A stretch of 64,000 bases of DNA from contig HG738140.1 in the NCBI GenBank assembly GCA_000499405.2, forward strand, positions 14,847,967-14,911,966, given 5' to 3'. The DNA comes from Onchocerca volvulus (taxonomy: Eukaryota; Nematoda; Chromadorea; Rhabditida; Onchocercidae). Shown here piece by piece: positions 39,322 to 52,391 of this stretch. A program made the position numbers and the translations under genes. Below the pieces are notes generated by a model. That model worked only from the letters and a program-made list of their open reading frames with translations. It made no database searches and was not told where the DNA came from. Within the stretch, counting starts at the first letter, position 1. Every line of letters begins with the position of its first letter.

Positions 39322-39720
39322 TTATTCTGTGTAGATGTAGAGATTATCTGGTTTGATGATTCTAGAACACGCAACATATAATTTTCCATGTGAGAAGCAA
39401 TCGGTCTCTAGATCTAAATCGCACAATTCCACAGATTGATCCTGAACTTTGTTGATGGTGAATGCAAACGTCAATCGAATAGGGGAATTGCAGTCTCTTA
39501 AACTGAAATGGCATATCCGTTGGAGTAGTAGGAATTCGAGGAATAAGGACATCTCCACCTTTGATAGATCTGTCAAGAATGTTGCTTTACGACATTGCTT
39601 ATTAATTTTTTTTATTGCAAGCTGTGTGTCGTTGTAAAGTTTTGGCTGGTTGATATTTCGCAACATAAGAATTGGCATGTCAATTTTCAATTNTAATTCA
39701 CCTTCTTCCTCTGTCTCCAT
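39322..39720 (-). pseudogene. Helitron helicase C-terminal remnant
   Basis: A minus-strand frame with ILMLRNINQPKLYND, LRDCNSPIRLTFAFTINK and FSHGKLYVACSR matches the C-terminal end of the Helitron PIF1-type helicase and the copies at 2367 and 54703. It contains one N and lacks all upstream helicase motifs. Confidence 0.75.
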
Positions 39721-39874
39721 AACAGTATCGATGGACTTTATGTTACTGCCCCGCTTTGAATGTCAGACTAAATATTAGTGTGAAGTTCACCGGATGTCTT
39801 TATTCTTGGAGGCATGAATAGTTCGTTCACTTAGATAATTATGCAAAGGAAGAAGCTAAGCACTTTGTATGCAT

Positions 39875-40063
39875 TTAATAGCAAAGGCGANAGTTGGTAT
39901 ATCCGGCCAGCAAAGTTTTTAACAGCTCTAGAGGTTCTTCAAATTGAGGCAGTTTAATTTTTCCGGCGGTGCAACATATTCCTTTCGTTTTTCCATTAAA
40001 TTTCAGAGCCTTGCAATAAAGACATATTTCAGTCATAGAGCGGATGAAAACATGCCGGCTCAA
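39875..40063 (-). pseudogene. Helitron N-terminal cysteine-motif remnant
   Basis: The minus-strand frame reads CLYCKALKFNGKTKGICC followed by GKIKLPQF, the cysteine-rich N-terminal motif of Helitron RepHel proteins, also present at 57296 and 59572. It lies directly upstream of the helicase end on the same strand, so the whole Rep and helicase middle has been lost. Confidence 0.7.
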
Positions 40064-41072
40064 ACTATAATCATCAGTTGGGTTGTACCAGAATGCAAAA
40101 CAATTTTAATCGCGTGACTGCTGAACATGGAATCGTGTTTTACGCTGATCAAGAAATACTTAAGGTGAAGTAGCACGACATAGTTTCAAAGGGATAACAA
40201 ACATGTTTACCACCAAAACGCTTCCATTCACAGATAAACGACAAAGATCACGCAGCAACAGCAATTATTCGGAGTTCCAAGAGTTTCAGTTCAATAGTTC
40301 AAAGCGACGCAACAATTCAACAATTTACTTCAACAGTATTCTTTTCTACCAACGACAAAGGAAAGAATAACATAACAATTAATTTGGCTGTTCTCTGATA
40401 ATTGTCTGTTATGACGAATCACTCTTTATCAATCAGTAAAACCTTTCATAACAGCATTCATCTCTCATACAAGACACAAAATACCTCCTCGCACCTAATG
40501 CTGACTTAGCCGAATCATAATAGCAAGAATCAATCTCCAATCCAACCAAACCACAAATCAAATTACAAAGTATCAGTTTTTTTTTCCTCAACACTAGAAA
40601 CATGTTCTTTCTCTTTTCTTTTCTTGCACTTTACCAGATTGAGCTACAGCAACGCATGTATAAAAACATGCGCGTATTCGAATGCAAAGTTGTGTCAAAA
40701 TTTCAGAGCAATGGGTAGGAACTTTTCAATATCTAAGATTTTGAATTAATATAGATAAGGCGCGTGCTTAAGAACTTTCGAAGGTTTAAGATTAGCTGGA
40801 ACCGGACACGCGAAGCCTGGCCGGCCCCCATAAACTGGCTGGATCGGTCACGCGGAGCGTGGCCGGGTCCAGCTAGTATTCAAATAAATATCATCGGTGC
40901 ATAAAACACTGATCTCTTTTATGCTAACAATGCACATTTCAACACGAAATATGCCAAGTTTTACATTATTTTTCAATCATTCAATATCAATCGTATGTTT
41001 TTATATCTCAAATTAGCACTAAAAAAAGTCGATTTTGATATACTTCGGTTTTGATTTCATAAAATCAAATAA

Positions 41073-41096
41073 NNNNNNNNNNNNNNNNNNNNNNNN
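41073..41096. other. Assembly gap (24 N)
   Basis: A run of Ns between the Helitron flank and the serine protease; the first exons of the protease are lost here. Confidence 0.95.
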
Positions 41097-41132
41097 TAAC
41101 TGAACTACTACAAAGTTTGACTGCCATTTCAG

Positions 41133-43862
41133 CATATGAAATATCGATTGGATCAGCTGCAAAATTGGGTCAATTTCCCTGGGCCGTAGCATTAACTTTT
41201 CAGAATGTAAAACAATACAATTATTGCGGTGGATCGATTATCTCAAAACGGCACATTCTTACTGCAGCACATTGCGTCTTGCATTTCAAAACCAATCACC
41301 TGCCATGCATGTTGGTTGTGTCAATAAAATTGATTAAAATTTTTGATTTTATCAATAAAATCGATAAATTTCAGCAATCATTTAAAACATTTATATCATT
41401 CTTATAATGATAGCATATTATGCATATTTACACGACAATAATACAAGTTCAGCAATTTATTTAAGAACAGGTGCAAGTTTGGAGAATATAAATGAAATTG
41501 TGGTACGATATGGTGGGATATGCTTGCGAAATGATTCACCACCATGTGACGGAAAGTTGTGCGCGACAGCTGAAATTCGTAAAGTTGCTTTTCATAGACG
41601 GTAATAGATTGAATGAACTTTTTAAAATTGAATTTCAAATTCAATCAATAATCATTCCAGTTTATTCGCAATATTATTTATTTTCTAAACAGAAAACAAA
41701 AAACAAAAAACTTTTTCTTAGGAAGTTTTCAAATAAAATAAGGAAGCATATCTAGCAGAGCTGGAAATTTTATTTCAAACAAAGCTGATTAAAATAAAAA
41801 ATTTTTTTTTTTTAGTTACGTGGATGAAGGATGCATACATGGATATGATTTCGCAATTATTGAATTAGAAACAGATCTGCTGGTAAATCAATGATATTTT
41901 TAAATTTGGAAATGGAAGAAATATTGCAAATATTTATGAAATTACTATTATTTTATCTATTTCTACGCATCATTGTTATGCATAGGGTTCTTAAAAAGAA
42001 CCTGGTGAAATCCTGGAAATCTACTCTTCCATTTTTCCATTAAAATATCATTCCAAATTACTTGAATTTCACTGCGCAATATTCAGTAATTAATTTGAAT
42101 TTATTAATTTGAAGTAATATTATTCATTCAGTTAGTCAATCACTTAAACTAATCATTTTTTTTTCTTCAGTTTGATACATCTACCTCAGCAATATGCTTA
42201 CCTAATTCAAGTTTTGATCTTAACTCTGCCGAAAATCTTTTTGATTATGGATTTGGTGAAAATGAAAGTGAGCCAATAACATGCATTAATCTAAAAGAAA
42301 AAAATTCGAAAATTTCTGATATACAAACTTGAAAATAAATAAATTTCTGTTTTATAAAATTATGTAGTGAGATACAAGAGTTAATTCTATAATTTATTAA
42401 ATTTTTTAAATGAAAGCAATCCTACTCTTATTATTTCTATAATAATAACAATAATAACAGTAGTAATAACAGTAATAATAAACAATAATTAGTAATTGAC
42501 AAATAATAAGTAGTTAGCGAATAGTAATTACTTAAAAAATCGATCGATAACGAATAATAACTATTGTCAAAATAATAATCGTTTAACAATAATTAATTAA
42601 TAACAATTAAGTGACAGTAACTATCAATAATTGATCAAAAATATAATAACTGATTTCTAATAAACAATAGTAAATTAATAATAAATAACTAGTAACAAAT
42701 AATGATTTATAAATAATAATTAATTAATAATGTGTGCCAACTAATTAATAATAAATTAAAACTGATGATAAATAATAATTGATAATAAATAATAACTAAT
42801 AATAATAATAAATAATAATAATAATAATAAAAAGAAAACGATAAAATGATTTTCCAGAAGGAGAAATAATGTCCAGGTTGAATTATGGTAGTGCAAAAAT
42901 TATTGGTGTCGCAAAACACACAGATTTCATTCGTGCTGGGCCAGTTTATAAGCCAAAAAATATGACCCATCATCACGGCATTTGTGCGGTAAAAACAAAC
43001 TTATTTTCAATTAATTATTACGGAAAAGTTATGAATTAAAAATTTAGTATTTAAGTCATACATCTCATGCTAGTCATAATTTCCTCCACTGAACATACAC
43101 CATCATCCCATCAAAATTAATCCACTGAGCTTATCATTTTCATATTATATATCTATAAATGATAAGTGGACATTTTCCCAATTTTTAGAAAAAATTTAAA
43201 ACTTTCAAAAGAGACTTATCGTTTTTTCAGATTTCGTGTTCATATTATTTTCCATTTGATTTATGAATGATCAATAGTCACAGAGCGAATTTAAAAGATC
43301 TGGAATTTTGTCTTATTTCATCTCATGATGAAAGCGAAATATTAGCCAATCAATTCATTTCATTCACTTAAATAGTCTTTGATTCCTTATATGTATAACA
43401 GTAACTAAATGCTCGATATTATCTGCTAGTATCGTAAATATAATTCATCTCAGGCCTAGACAAATCCGAGCCAAACAGTCCCAAAATTGTACGACGCGTA
43501 TTTACTTGTACAGTAACGACAAATGTTTGGCGTTATTTGCCACGTTATCTTATAGCATTGAATGTCTAGAACAATTTTACGTCAGTTTAACGTGCTTTTT
43601 GTGATAAAAACACGTTTTTTTTTAACGGAACACGTAAGATGCTTAGGAATGATTCTAGCGTAATATTTGCATTTAGGGTGATAGTGGAGCAGGATTACAA
43701 GGATCCATGAAACATCGCGCTTTTCTGCTTGGCATACATTCTTTTTCTTCGATGAACTGTTACGATGGGACACCGTTTACGGTGACCGATGCCCGACGAT
43801 ACGCACAGTTGATATGTAATCTAACAGGAATTTGTTATCATTTATCTTCTTTGGTATGGTAA
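41133..43862 (+). CDS. Trypsin-fold (S1) serine protease, 5' end missing
   Basis: Exons on the plus strand: 41133 to about 41318, about 41414-41600, 41816-41882, 42171-42267, 42858-42988 and 43677-43862 (stop). The chymotrypsin-family order is clear: [26 protein letters not shown] (catalytic His), YDFAIIELE (catalytic Asp) and GDSGAG (catalytic Ser), so the triad is complete. The usual GDSGGP reads GDSGAG, and the position that carries Asp in trypsin (six before the Ser) is Gly, so cleavage after Arg or Lys is not expected. The IVGG-type activation site and signal peptide fall in or before the gap. The first intron (about 41319-41413) is weakly defined. Nematode S1 proteases are generally secreted; the substrate is unknown. 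Confidence 0.8.
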
Positions 43863-45205
43863 TTGTTATCATTTGCAACTCATCCATTCTTTTTTCATAT
43901 CATTCCGATAGCTTTGCATAAAAGAAGAAGTAAAGAAAAAAGGAAATACGTTTTTTCATTTCATATTTCGCTATTGATAATCAAATGTGATTCCATTTCT
44001 TAAATGAATGATTCTTGCATTTGAATAAATAATTTTAAATTTGATCATTTCGATAAATAATGAAATAGCACCACATGTAATTTTTAGTTGTAGAATGAAT
44101 TATTTATATATTATCATAGCTTTTCCTGGATAATATGCTTGCATATAAATCATTTATATGGATAATAAGAAAAGAGAGTAATGAAAAAGATATTTACATG
44201 AAGCCTAAAAATATTATTCTTACGTGTACGTGTTAATAGCTGTACATACTGTTATAAAAGTAACTAATGAAAGTTAATCGCAATAGAAGAACCCAAAATA
44301 ATATACACATGTTAAGCATATGCTTAACATATCAAAGAGGCTTACATATGATAAAACATGTCATGCATTTGCGACATATATTGAATCGACAAGTGTTTGA
44401 CCGATTGTAACATGAATAAATCAAATTTATGAATGAGATATTTCACATTTCATGACTATTTCAAAAATTATGACCAAGTGACGCAGTAAAAATTTTCTGA
44501 TGGTTTGACTGTATCGTTGCGTTAGATTACGGAAATGATGAGATTGCATAGAACGAACTTCGAGTGATTTCGTTTCCGTTCATTAATGGAGATTGTTAAT
44601 TACAGGTTTACTTCTGCAGTTTAAACTAAATTGTACGTTACGAAGTAAGCAAGCATAATGTGATGAGAAAGAACTCTAAATTAACTACGTGTTCATGTAA
44701 TTTTCTATTCGTCTATCTTGATATTTGTTTTTATTTCTACAAGAATGACTAGAAGGGAATATTGCACTTTAGTGCTACACTGTAATAGAATATATTGTTA
44801 AGTAATTGCTAGCTAGATGAAGATTAGATGGCTTAAATCACCAATATCTCCCCGATAGTTAGATTAATTGGGAGAGAAAGTGGGATTAAAGATTCATGTC
44901 CAAATCAAAATATTATTTCATCTCTAGTTTTTATATTACTATTGTTCATGCTAATTTCCTTATTCAAGATATTCAACATAAACATTGTTTACATCTTGTT
45001 CACTTGTCCAACCAACCATTTAAACTTTAACTTCATGCTAAAATAATGATTTATAATTTGAAATCATTTACTGTATATTAGGATAAATCATGTGATCTCA
45101 TTCGTATTTGACGTGTTATATTCTTTTCGATGATCATTTACATATTATTACGAATAACTGTTCAAGATTAGATATAATTGTAGATTACTTTTCAATTCGT
45201 TAAAA
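43863..45205. other. Intergenic stretch
   Basis: No coding exons or repeats recognised. It contains the 3' flank of the protease and the presumed promoter of the coatomer gene; the TTGTAG at about 45185 is a possible trans-splice acceptor. Confidence 0.5.
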
Positions 45206-46651
45206 ATGAAACGGGACAAGAAGGATGAAGAAAGTGGTGGTAATCCATTTGCTAATCTCGATAAAACAACTGTCCTACAGGAGGTATTCATTTGTTTAAT
45301 TTTTATTATCCATTCGTAATTCAACTGTCCAGAAGAAGATAAAAAGTTCGCTATTATAGGTGGAACCATGTGAAATGAGATAGTAACTTATTTAAGATGA
45401 AGTAGTTATGGAATATATCAAATATGACAGATAGAGTGTTTTTTATTTAAACCATTAGCTGTCCATAATTATCCATGTGCAAATTGGTGCAAAATCAATT
45501 GTAAATGATTACCTTAATCATTTAACCGAGTATACTCATTTTAATTGCTTCTTTTATCATAGTATTTCTTATTTAAATATTAGCTGTCCATAATTCTTCG
45601 TGGCAGATTGGTGCAAAATCAATTGTAAATGATTGTCTTTATCATCCAACTGATTATACACATTTGAATTGCTTCTTTTATATCAGTTGAAACATTTTCA
45701 TATCGCATATCTGAACAGAAAAAGCAGAAGTAATACATTATTTTGTGCAAAATTCTTTTTTGTCGAAAATTTAGGCTCGCGCTTTCAACGAAACACCGAT
45801 AAATGCACGCAGATGTAGTCTTATCTTGAGTAAATTGCTGTACTTACGACAGCAAGGTGAAACCATCGGACGCACTGAAGCGACGGAAGCTTTTTTCGCC
45901 ATAACAAAATTATGGCAAAGTAGAGATTCAAATCTACGCCGCTTGGTTTATCTTGCAGTTAAGGAGTTTTGTGATATCTCTAATGATGTTATCATTGTTA
46001 CTAGCAGGTTTGTTATGATTTTTATTTGTTTCCTATTTGAGTTATATTATTTGTTGCTCATTTGTATGATTTTGTTTGATTTGCAAATTGAAATAAGAGA
46101 AATAAAAGTTGAGTATATTTCAGCCTTACAAAGGATATGACTGGCAGAGAAGATATTTATCGTGCACCAGCTATCCGAACTTTGTGCTGCATAATTGATG
46201 GAAATATGTTGCAGGCTATTGAACGCTATATGAAGCAGGTTGTTATATAAATTATTATGGAAAGATTTTTTTTTTTTTGAATCTGAATTTAGTTACTTAA
46301 TAATGATGGATATAAAACAGATAAGACAATAAAAATGTGAGTGTTGTGAAGACATTTGTTACTTCTAGGCAATTGTCGATAAAAATTCAGCAGTTGCTTC
46401 GGCAGCTCTTGTTTCATCATTTCATCTGCTTCGAAAGAATCCGGAGGTGGTACGTCGTTGGGTGAATGAAGTTCAAGAAGCTGTTTCATCGGATAAGTTT
46501 GTTTATTTACATGTTTGTTTGTCGCTTATATTAGAATATATTTTTATATTAATTAAATGGATTGTTTCAAGTTATTTATTGTTCTGTTATTTAACTATCA
46601 ATATAAATGATGCTATATGTTCTTAAAAGTTAAATTTTATGAGGTAATATC

Positions 46652-46714
<63 letters not shown>

Positions 46715-49700
46715 ACGATAATACTGATATTTCTTTCATTAATTTTGCTCAAACAGAATTGTATAACGAACTGTTGAAAATCTAAAATTTTCGTTTTATT
46801 TTAATGTAAAGATAAAACATTGGTCGAAAATTAAACGAATGATTTTTTTCTTAAAAAAACTGGTTTCAGCAATATGGTTCAATTTCATGCTCTCGGCTTG
46901 CTTTATCATATTCGTAGCGGTGATCGTTTAGCAGTGAATAAATTGGTTCAAAAATGGAGTAAATCATCGTTACGCTCTCCTTTTGCAACTTGCTATCTCA
47001 TTCGACTTGCTGCCAAACTTATTGAAGAAGATGAAGCGGGGTAAGTTTTATGGATCCTTTAATAAATTAATAAAATTTCTCTAAATCTTTTCTTATTTTT
47101 CTAAATCTATTTTCCACAATTAGCAATTAGTATCAGAGTCGACATAATTAAAAAAGTTTATGTCCTATGAAAGAACTATTAATAATGCAACTGCTATTTA
47201 CAGTTATTTTTTTTATTGTTGATAAAATGACTAAGATTAAAATTCTTTCAGAGCAGAGAGTCCCTTTTTCCAATTTATTGAATCATGTCTCCGTCATAAA
47301 TGTGAAATGGTCATCTACGAGGCTGCTTCTGCAATTGTTCGTTTACCACAAACAACTTCATCAGAATTGGCGCCAGCTATTTCAGTGTTGCAACTTTTCT
47401 GTTCGTCTCCGAAACCAGCATTGCGGTTTGCGGCTGTTCGAACTTTGAACAAGGTCTTTGAATTTCAAATTTTGGATTTGACATCTTGAACTGTAGAAGC
47501 AGATCTTTCTTGTTACAGCTTCTATTTTTATTTTCCTTTTTTTGGATGCACGAAAGCTTCTCACTGCTTTATAACGTTTACTGTTGATAAAAAAGATTAT
47601 CGAAATGATTGACAGAATTTATGTATAAGTTATTAGAAGGTACTGCTATTTTATTGGATGACCAAAATTAGAAAAAACTTGACTTTTATGTTGAAAGTAT
47701 TTTTAACTTTCGTATCCAGGTGTCAGTGAAACATCCACAAGCAGTAACATCATGCAATGTCGATCTAGAACAACTGATAACAGATCAGAATCGTTCCATA
47801 GCAACGCTTGCAATTACAACACTTCTCAAAACTGGAGCAGAATCATCAGTAGAAAGATTAATGAAACAAATTAGCACATTTGTGAATGAAATAAGTGATG
47901 AATTTAAGGTAATACTTACTCAATTCATTTTTAATTTTCGAAATTTGTGATGTATCATTAAATTGTATAGGGACGTGATGATAAATTACGAGAAACAAAT
48001 ACTGTTGACCTAAACTTTTTGTGAATTGAAATTTAGCGGTTTGGCTGCTAAATTCGTACAATGCTTAGGTTAGCAGTAAATTTTTCTTAGAAGATTGTGA
48101 TTGCTCTTTGACCATTTTAATGTTTATCCATAGCCTGCTATTCTTTAGTAGCAGAATGGATTCATAATTGATCCTTAATTCCTTAATTTTCCCTAATTGA
48201 TCCTTATTTCTGCTATTTTTAATTCATAATTGCTGGATTCTTAATGACTCTATGACTGTCATAATCGCCAGCAATCTTATTAGATAGACTTCTTTTAATT
48301 ATATTCATGCATGAGTTTATTAATTCTTTAAAATTGATTGAAATTAAATGGAATGGCGTCTTTTACACGTAGATTTGATTTTTGCATATCTGCTTATTAC
48401 AGGTTGTAGTGATTGAAGCAATTCGTTCACTATGTGCTCGTTATCCACGTAAACACTCAACTCTTATGTCGTTTTTGGCTATAATGTTGCGCGATGATGG
48501 TGGCTTCGACTATAAGAAAAGCATTGTTGACACTATTATTGCCATAATTGATGAGAACTCAGATGCAAAGGAAGCAGGTAGAGTATAATTTTCTATATGT
48601 ACTATTTTACTACTGATGCAGTCTTTTTTGATTGCTGGATTGGTGAATTAAGATAAGATTGTTCGAAAATTATACTGCTATATCAAACCTTTCTGGTTTC
48701 CCTGGAATTCAGACTTTTTTGATTTTTCTGGATTATAAGCACAAATTTCAGGATTATCGCATTTGTGTGAATTCATTGAGGACTGCGAGCATCCCGTTCT
48801 TGCCACCCGTATATTACACTTGCTTGGTCGTGAAGCACCGACAACTGCTAGTCCATCGCGTTACATTCGTTTTATCTACAATCGAGTTATTTTGGAAGCT
48901 ACTCAAGTATATTTTGTTTTATTATTAATAAAACTTAAGATAAAGTGATCTAATACGAGCTTTTTAATGAGTTGAATACTGTTACAAAAGATTTTTCATT
49001 ACTCTATAATTTATATACTTACTTTCTAAGACGCTAAAAAAATTTTCAAGTCACCATTTATAGAAGAGACTTATGAAAGGATAAAATCCATAAAATTAAG
49101 GGATTCACTATGATATGATACCCAAAAGATGATGGTTTAATCAAGAAAAGAATTTAAAAAAAAAAAAAGATTCGCAAAGGTCGAGGTAATCGGTTTTTAG
49201 TAATATATTTCATTTTCAAGGTTCGCGCTGCGGCAGTAAGTGCTCTGGCCAAATTTGGCGCTCAATGTCCTGATTTGCGACCATCGATACAAGTGTTACT
49301 GAAACGTTGCTTGCTTGATACGGATGATGAAGTACGCGATCGAGCAACTTATTTTTTGTCAATTTTAGAAACGGAAAATCCCAATCTAATTGCAAATTAT
49401 ATTCTAAATGGATTGCAGGTTAGTTTTTAGTTTCTTTAAAATAACATGCTATTTTATAGTCTGTAAGTAATGATTTAAATATATAGTTATTCTTTTAAAA
49501 ACAAAAAATTTCATAGAAAGAATAATTTGATTCTCATAGTTGCAGAAACCCGAATATCATTTTTTATAGTGCACAATATGCTTTGCACTGAATCATTCGC
49601 ATTATATTTTTTAAAGGTATCAGTTCCTGGACTTGAAAGAGCACTGGAACAATATGTGACTAATGGAGAATATGATAAATCGTTTGATTTGAAAGTGGTA

Positions 49701-52391
49701 CCAATTTCGGCTCTTCCATTATCTGTAACAGAAGTCAAGAAGCCGTCACTTTCCGTGGAGACAGTTACAGACAAAAAAGAAAAAAAAGCATCTCGGCAAG
49801 AGATTTATGCAGGTCATTGGAATTTGTATACTTATTGGTTAGAATAGAAAGTTCGAGATTAATATATTAGAAATTTTGTAATTTCAGAAAATGGGATCAG
49901 AATCAAGTGATTCACAACCAGTAATAAAGTATTATTATTCATCGCAGGTTTTTATTTTACAGAACAGTTAGCAGCTATACCGGAGTTTGCCAGTTTGGGT
50001 CCATTATTCAAATCTTCGCAACCAACAGCATTAACAGACGAAGTGACTGAATATAGTGTCCTATGCATTAAACATATTTTCCCACAACATATTGTTCTAC
50101 AGGTGAAATTTAATAGCAAGAGATCGACTTACGAATTCTTTTTTTAAGAAATATTCAACTTATTTGTATCGATAAATTTTGTGTCGTTATCTATAAATGA
50201 ATTTCAGTTCAACTGCAACAATACGCTGAATGATCAGTTGCTGGAGAATGTTTATGTTGAATTAGAGCAAGCATCAGATACGGAAAAGTGGACAATTTTA
50301 CATACGATACCACTGGAAAAATTATCTTTTGGTGTAGAGTCAACCACATATGTACTGCTGAAAATACCTTCAACACCTGGTGTTGTGACGGCAACATTCA
50401 GTGCAAACTTGAAATTTAAAGTTCGCGATATTGATCCTACAACGGGCGAATTCGAAAGTGACGAGAGTTATAATGACGTTTTTGTGGTATGTTTTGATAA
50501 TTTTTGAGAATGGATTTCAGATTATAAAATAATATTTTGAGATGATATATTTAAAATATTATATAATCTGTTTTTTACCAATACAGATCTTTATTACCTT
50601 TATTATCGTAGTAATTTTATCTTATTTGGCATATACTTTGTGCCTATAATGGTTCGTATATTATATTATATTCGTCATGTATCAACAAGCGGTTTTTGCA
50701 TTGATATGATATTACTTCCTTTTGTTTCCTACTTTTACAGTTTTCTGCATTTTACTTTTTTTTGGTAAAATATATATAGAAAATTAATTTTGATCGAATA
50801 TTGGTAAGACATAGTTTTCAAACTCTAAATAAGTCAAGAAGTTTGCGCATAATAGTTAAAAATCAAACATAGTTCGAACTAATAAAGTGGTGATGTAGTC
50901 CTCCGAACAGTTATTCTAATCATTCAATCGCGGAGATTTGATAATTGGCCCTAAAAAACTGTTTATTGGCTGATATGCATCCTTCTATATTTTTCCTATT
51001 TTGAAAATCTTATTTCTCAAAATAAGTGTATAGTTCTGGTGAAAGACTTTGAAATGTTACAATTTTTTTCTCCGTAGCTGGAAGAAATTGAAGTAACCAT
51101 TGCTGATCATGTGCAACCAATGCAACGAACCAATTTCGCTGTGAGTTGGGAACAAATTGGTGATGCAAATGAAAATGAAGATACGTATGCCTTATCAACA
51201 ATACATACATTGCAAGGTTCGTTCAGTGTTAGTTCTAACTTTACGCAAGAATTTGTATTTTTTTTATCTTACAAAATCTTAACGTCCAAGGTATGAGAAA
51301 TTGTTGTCAGTGTAAGGTAAGATTTACAAGGGTAAAATATACAGTAAGACTTTCAATAGAAGCCTGTTAAATTATTCAAATTCCGAACGATCTAATAATT
51401 TATGTAACATTTGGACGGTTGACGTAAGCTTTCATTGGGCTCTTATTACTTTGTCACATCCAAATTTTTCTAGTCTAGTAGGAACTTACGTTAAAAGATT
51501 GGATAGCCCCAATATTTAATTCCTCTGAATTTCTTACTATATTTATAGAGAACTTTCAGTTCAGAAATTTCACGAAGTATGAAAGTGTTATTATTTTTAT
51601 CAATATCATTGTTTCCATTGAATTTGTAATCTTCATGGTTTTATTGATTATTATTTATTTTATTTAATTCTTTTAGTTTAGTAGTACTCAATTTTATATA
51701 AGCAATCTAAAAAATAAGTATTGCTAATAAATTGAATCTTCGGTGATATCTCTAATAATTATAGATGCAGTGAGGGAACTGATTGAATGCATAGGATTAG
51801 GCCCATGTGAACGATCCGATCGTGTGACGGAAGGTAGAAGTACACACTTACTTCTTCTAGCCGGCATGTTTCGCGGTGGACATGAAGTTTTAGCAAAAGC
51901 GCGGCTTGCACTGGATTCGGTTGATAAAACTGTCACAATGAATTTTATAGTCAGGTGACATTCTTTTTTTTGCTCAGTCATTAGAGATTGTATTACAAAA
52001 AGAAATTCCTATGCAGATCACTAGGCTTTTTATTGGTTATAATGAGAAATACAAAGTGGAAATTCTAGATTATCTAAACATGAAGTTTTTTAATGCTACA
52101 TCTCTGCTGTATATTTTGTTCCTGACTATGGTCAATTTGTCCTTTAAACACAAAACATTTTTGCCTTAAAATGTGTACAATAACATATTGTTACATGAAA
52201 TGAGATTAAACATTATCATTCAGCAAAGTATAATTTGGCAATTTATCTTTTAGTATTATTTCGAATTGTCACTTTTCACCTTTTATTTATGTTATTTTTT
52301 AATGAAATAAAAGTTTTTACTTCATAAAAGGATGAATTTCAGATCTGATGATTCGACGATAAGTGAAATCATAGGAAGTGCAATAGCCTGA
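45206..52391 (+). CDS. copg-1: Coatomer subunit gamma (gamma-COP)
   Basis: Sixteen phase-matched exons encode 878 aa, the normal family length (human COPG1 874): 45206-45283, 45775-46007, 46124-46238, 46369-46496, 46870-47040, 47252-47453, 47720-47908, 48403-48577, 48752-48906, 49221-49418, 49617-49812, 49963-50102, 50208-50486, 51078-51216, 51765-51954 and 52343-52391. The start gives [20 protein letters not shown], typical of gamma-COP. Residues about 25-550 are the adaptin-like helical trunk ([46 protein letters not shown]). A charged linker ([17 protein letters not shown]) leads to the appendage domain, about 630-878, with [19 protein letters not shown] and [15 protein letters not shown]. 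Gamma-COP is part of the COPI coat, which buds Golgi-to-ER and intra-Golgi vesicles; the trunk contacts Arf1 and zeta-COP. No key segment is missing, and it is presumably an essential single-copy gene. Confidence 0.97.
45440..45688. repeat. Tandem duplication of about 125 bp in coatomer intron 1
   Basis: Two diverged copies, 45440-45563 and 45565-45688, share ATTAGCTGTCCATAATT, GGTGCAAAATCAATTGTAAA and GAATTGCTTCTTTTAT-like segments. Confidence 0.75.
46653..46713. repeat. 61-bp poly-T run in coatomer intron 4
   Basis: An uninterrupted run of T as long as this is unusual even for this AT-rich sequence. Its true length may be mis-called. Confidence 0.9.

Larger units (their letters stand above)
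38403..40876 (+). mobile_element. Rearranged Helitron with internal inverted Helitron pieces
   Basis: It starts TCTATATAAATAAAAATG after an A and ends GGGTCCAGCTAG before a T. A near-perfect hairpin, GGCCACGC-type arms around 40846-40864, lies about 9 bp before the end, and a second, similar hairpin precedes it (about 40800-40830). From about 40200 the plus strand matches the 3' part of the other copies. The middle (39322-40063) holds Helitron coding pieces on the minus strand, so the copy is nested or internally inverted. A pyrimidine minisatellite and a TAA-rich tract fill 38580-39150. Two Ns (39692, 39891) lie inside, so mis-assembly is possible. Confidence 0.65.

Noticed and set aside
42425..42840. 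TAATAA-rich tract as a satellite array
   Set aside because: Irregular low-complexity intron sequence without a stable period.
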